Shown piece after piece: positions 61,032-64,000 of a DNA stretch of 64,000 bases. How positions within the stretch are numbered: the first letter of the stretch is position 1; each line of letters opens with the position of its first letter. The position numbers were made by a program, and so were the translations under genes. The DNA is from Alphaproteobacteria bacterium (GTDB taxonomy: Bacteria > Pseudomonadota > Alphaproteobacteria > CACIAM-22H2), in the NCBI GenBank assembly GCA_016124335.1, contig WGNX01000004.1:1-64000 (forward strand), read 5' to 3'. A model generated the notes under the pieces. It did not search any database, was not told the origin of the DNA, and saw only the letters and a program-made list of their open reading frames with translations.

Positions 61032-61047
61032 ATGGGCCCGGTCGGCC

Positions 61048-61509
61048 TCACTCGTCGGAATCGCCGCCAAGCTTGCCGACGAAATCTTCGAAGTCCTTCG
61101 CTTCCCGGAAATTCTTGTAGACCGAGGCGAAGCGGATATAGGCGACGTGATCGAGCGTACGCAGCGCATCCATCACCATTTCGCCAACGACCGTCGAAGG
61201 GATCTCGCTCTCGCCGAGGCTTTCGAGGCGCCGCTGGATGCCCGAGACGATGCGCTCGACGCGGTCATGCTCGACCGGGCGCTTGCGCACCGCATGCATG
61301 AGCGAACGGAGGATCTTCTCGCGATCGAACGGCTCCTTGGCGCCGTTCTTCTTGACGATCGTCAGCTCGCGCAATTGGACGCGCTCGAACGTCGTGAAAC
61401 GCGAACCGCACGATGGGCAAAAGCGCCGCCGTCGGATCGCCGATCCGTCCTCGGTCGGGCGTGAGTCCTTAACCTGGGTGTCTTCGTGGCCGCAGAACGG
61501 ACAGCGCAT
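61048..61509 (-). CDS. nrdR: Transcriptional repressor NrdR
   Basis: [66 protein letters not shown]. Confidence 0.98.
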   Translation of the reverse strand: MRCPFCGHEDTQVKDSRPTEDGSAIRRRRFCPSCGSRFTTFERVQLRELTIVKKNGAKEPFDREKILRSLMHAVRKRPVEHDRVERIVSGIQRRLESLGESEIPSTVVGEMVMDALRTLDHVAYIRFASVYKNFREAKDFEDFVGKLGGDSDE

Positions 61510-61537
61510 GTTCGGGGCGTTCCCTTCTTATTCGTTT

Positions 61538-62857
61538 TCAGAGACCGCGATAGATCGGAAAGCGGCGCGTAAGCTCGCCGACCTTCGCGCGAACGGCGGC
61601 TTCAACCGCCGCGTTATCGCCACTGTTCGAGTTCGCAAGTCCGTTGAGCGTCTCGGCGATGAGATCGGCGACGGTTCGGAATTCCGCTGGCCCGAAGCCG
61701 CGAGTCGTGCCTGCCGGCGTGCCGAGCCGGACACCCGAAGTCACCATCGGCTTTTCCGGATCGGCCGGAATGCCATTCTTGTTGCAGGTGAGTCCGGCGC
61801 GCTCGAGGCTCTTCTCGGCGTTGTTGCCGGTGAGCTTCTTCGGCCGCAGGTCGACGAGCATCAAGTGGCTGTCGGTACCGCCGGAAACGATCGCAAACCC
61901 GTGTTCGACCAGCCGTGCCGCAAGCGTGCGCGCGTTTTCGACGACGCGCGCGGCATAGGCGCGGAACTCCGGCTTCAGTGCTTCACCGAAGGCGACCGCC
62001 TTCGCGGCGATCACGTGCATCAGCGGGCCGCCCTGGAGACCGGGGAAGACCGATGAATTGATCTTCTTGCCCAGATCCTCGTCCATCGAAAGGATCATGC
62101 CGCCGCGCGGACCGCGCAACGTCTTGTGCGTGGTCGTCGTCACGACATGGGCATGCGGCAGCGGATTGGGATAGGCGCCGCCGGCAACCAGACCGGCATA
62201 GTGGGCCATATCGACCATGAGGTAGGCGCCGATCTTGTCGGCGATCGCGCGGAAGCGCGCGAAGTCGATGTGCCGCGAATAGGCCGAACCGCCCGCGATG
62301 ATGAGCTTGGGCCGCGCTTCGAGCGCCTTGGCCTCCATCGCTTCGTAGTCAATGAGCTGGTTGTCGGCGCGAACGCCGTACGAGACAGGCTTGAACCATT
62401 TGCCCGACTGGTTGGCGGGCGAGCCGTGCGTCAGGTGCCCGCCCTCGGCCAGCGACATGCCCATGAACGTGTCGCCGGGCTGGAGCAGCGCGAAAAAGAC
62501 GGCCTGGTTTGCCTGGGCGCCCGAATGCGGCTGGACATTCGCGAAATTGCAGCCGAACAGCTTCTTGGCGCGCGCGATCGCAAGCGCTTCCGCCTCGTCC
62601 ACGAATTCGCACCCGCCATAATATCGGCGCCCCGGATAGCCCTCGGCGTATTTGTTCGTCAGGACCGACCCTTGCGCCTCCAGCACAGCGCGGCTGACGA
62701 TGTTCTCGGAAGCGATCAGTTCAATCTGTTCCTGCTGGCGGCCAAGTTCGCGGTCGATCGCGGCGCGAAGTTCGGGATCGGCATCCTTGAGATGCGTTCC
62801 AAAAAACCGCTGGGCAAAATCGGATTCGGCGATGCGGGCAGGTTCGGCAGGCGACAT
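61538..62857 (-). CDS. glyA: Serine hydroxymethyltransferase
   Basis: [60 protein letters not shown]. Confidence 0.98.
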   Translation of the reverse strand: MSPAEPARIAESDFAQRFFGTHLKDADPELRAAIDRELGRQQEQIELIASENIVSRAVLEAQGSVLTNKYAEGYPGRRYYGGCEFVDEAEALAIARAKKLFGCNFANVQPHSGAQANQAVFFALLQPGDTFMGMSLAEGGHLTHGSPANQSGKWFKPVSYGVRADNQLIDYEAMEAKALEARPKLIIAGGSAYSRHIDFARFRAIADKIGAYLMVDMAHYAGLVAGGAYPNPLPHAHVVTTTTHKTLRGPRGGMILSMDEDLGKKINSSVFPGLQGGPLMHVIAAKAVAFGEALKPEFRAYAARVVENARTLAARLVEHGFAIVSGGTDSHLMLVDLRPKKLTGNNAEKSLERAGLTCNKNGIPADPEKPMVTSGVRLGTPAGTTRGFGPAEFRTVADLIAETLNGLANSNSGDNAAVEAAVRAKVGELTRRFPIYRGL

Positions 62858-62890
62858 AGTCTCGATATCCTCTAATCGTTCAGGAACGCA

Positions 62891-63322
62891 TCAGCCAAGC
62901 TTGGCGACACGGGGCACGTGGCGGCCCCCGTCGAACTCGGTCGACAGGAAAACCTTGAGGCATGCGCGCGCGACTTCAGGGCCGATGACACGGGCGCCAA
63001 GTGCGAGCACGTTCGCATCGTTGTGCTGGCGACTGAGCCGTGCGGTCGTTTCGTCGTGGCACAAGGCCGCACGGACATGGCGATGCCGGTTTGCGGCGAT
63101 CGAAATCCCGATCCCTGTGCCGCAGATGAGGATGCCGCGCGTCGCGCGGCCGTCCTTCAGGGCTGTGGCAAGCCGGTCGGCAAAATCCGGATAGTCGACG
63201 CTATCTGTGGAATTCGTACCGAGATCGACCACGGGTATGCCTGCCGCGGTCAAGTCCTTGACCAGCAACGCTTTGAGTTCGACGCCACCATGATCGGCGG
63301 CAAGGGCAACGGGCTCCGACAT
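62891..63322 (-). CDS. rpiB: Ribose-5-phosphate isomerase B
   Basis: VALAADHGGVELKALLVKDLTAAGIPVVDLGTNSTDSVDYPDFADRLA...GILICGTGIGISIAANRHRHVRAALCHDETTARLSRQHNDANVLALGARV; start 63322. Confidence 0.95.
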   Translation of the reverse strand: MSEPVALAADHGGVELKALLVKDLTAAGIPVVDLGTNSTDSVDYPDFADRLATALKDGRATRGILICGTGIGISIAANRHRHVRAALCHDETTARLSRQHNDANVLALGARVIGPEVARACLKVFLSTEFDGGRHVPRVAKLG

Positions 63323-63402
63323 CTTGGCGCGGACGCTACCATATCTCGTCTTGGCGCCACAATTGGCCCCCAAGGCGTTGCGATTTTTGCCTTTTCGGGC
63401 TT

Positions 63403-63630
63403 CTAGGCCGAGCCGTTGTCCCGGCGGCGCAATGCGGCATCGAGTTTGCGACGCGCATTGGCCGACAGCAATGCCTCGTTCGCACTCGCCGGGCCGACGA
63501 TCGAGACCTCGACGCCGGTCTCGGCGTCGATGGCGGTGACTTTGACGAATGCGCCAATCCGATGAAATTCGAACAACGTCTCGCGCGGCATGACATCTTG
63601 CAACGATAGGGTCCAGTCTCCTGCATTCAA
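63403..63630 (-). CDS. Small conserved protein (DUF6898-like)
   Basis: PRETLFEFHRIGAFVKVTAIDAETGVEVSIVGPASANEALLSANARRKLDAAL. Confidence 0.55.
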   Translation of the reverse strand: MNAGDWTLSLQDVMPRETLFEFHRIGAFVKVTAIDAETGVEVSIVGPASANEALLSANARRKLDAALRRRDNGSA

Positions 63631-63679
63631 GCACGGCCCGTGCCTTGCCGCCTCGATATTTTAGGTCTAAAGTAAATTG

Positions 63680-64000
63680 ATGGAAGCGGCGCCATTCACG
63701 GTCGAGCAGCAGATCCGTTTCAGTCACACGGACCCCGCAGGGATCGTCTACTTCCCCAACTATTTCGATTTCTGCAACGGCGTCATGGAAGACTGGTATA
63801 CGCGCGCGCTCGGCATCGACTATGCGCGCCTTATATTCGTCGAGCGTCATGCCACGCCGATCGTCCATGCCGAATGCGATTTTTTTGCGCCGTCCAAAAT
63901 GGGGGACCGGCTTTCGCTCACGCTCATTCTCCGGAAAGTCGGGCGAACATCGATCGACATTTCCATTCATGGTCACGCGAAAGGTGTGCTGCGGCTGGAA
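63680..64000 (+). CDS. 4-hydroxybenzoyl-CoA/YbgC-type thioesterase (N-terminal part, truncated by window)
   Basis: Manual translation MEAAPFTVEQQIRFSHTDPAGIVYFPNYFDFCNGVMEDWYTRALGIDYARLI...; open to window edge, not in ORF track. Confidence 0.88.
   Translation, partial: MEAAPFTVEQQIRFSHTDPAGIVYFPNYFDFCNGVMEDWYTRALGIDYARLIFVERHATPIVHAECDFFAPSKMGDRLSLTLILRKVGRTSIDISIHGHAKGVLRLE

Noticed and set aside
57162-62890. FMN riboswitch for the rib genes
   Set aside because: rib genes are tightly packed or overlapping (ribE-ribD-nrdR-glyA), leaving no room for an RFN leader, and no RFN-like conserved blocks were seen.

Overview
64-kb GC-rich segment with alphaproteobacterial gene content (Rhodospirillales-like is a guess), almost entirely protein coding. 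No rRNA, tRNA, CRISPR array or transposase was recognised. Main blocks: (i) a truncated giant RTX / 93-aa-repeat surface protein on the minus strand (1-3821), absent from the ORF track because its stop lies outside the window; (ii) a NicX/M29-like protein plus a divergent flavin dehydrogenase module (HcnA-HcnB fusion / DAO-type oxidase); (iii) two long paralogous pentapeptide-repeat proteins flanking a DUF748/AsmA-like protein and a YjfB-like small protein; (iv) recJ-glpX-hom-aminotransferase, azlCD, phaC, a DUF1800/DUF1501 pair, asd, argC, rplM-rpsI; (v) alaS-recA; (vi) a chemotaxis/flagellar cluster (TPR protein, cheZ-like, cheY, motE, DUF6468-like, fliM, two fliL paralogues); (vii) merR-ihfA-fabH-plsX-rpmF-DUF177-CBP3-like, bamE, hppA; (viii) thiL-nusB-ribH-ribBA-ribE-ribD-nrdR-glyA-rpiB. 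Most interesting signals: four convergent gene pairs that share one CTAG as overlapping stop codons; a matching candidate promoter layout (CtrA-like box, fixed spacing, TTTAGATAAWTCCGG) in front of both fliL copies; two GTAC-N7-GTTC direct repeats upstream of recA; a DUF1800 protein with an embedded carbohydrate-binding-like segment; the paired pentapeptide/DUF748 locus; and a CheZ-like protein with a histone-H1-like basic tail. All family calls were made by eye from sequence motifs; no database search was run.
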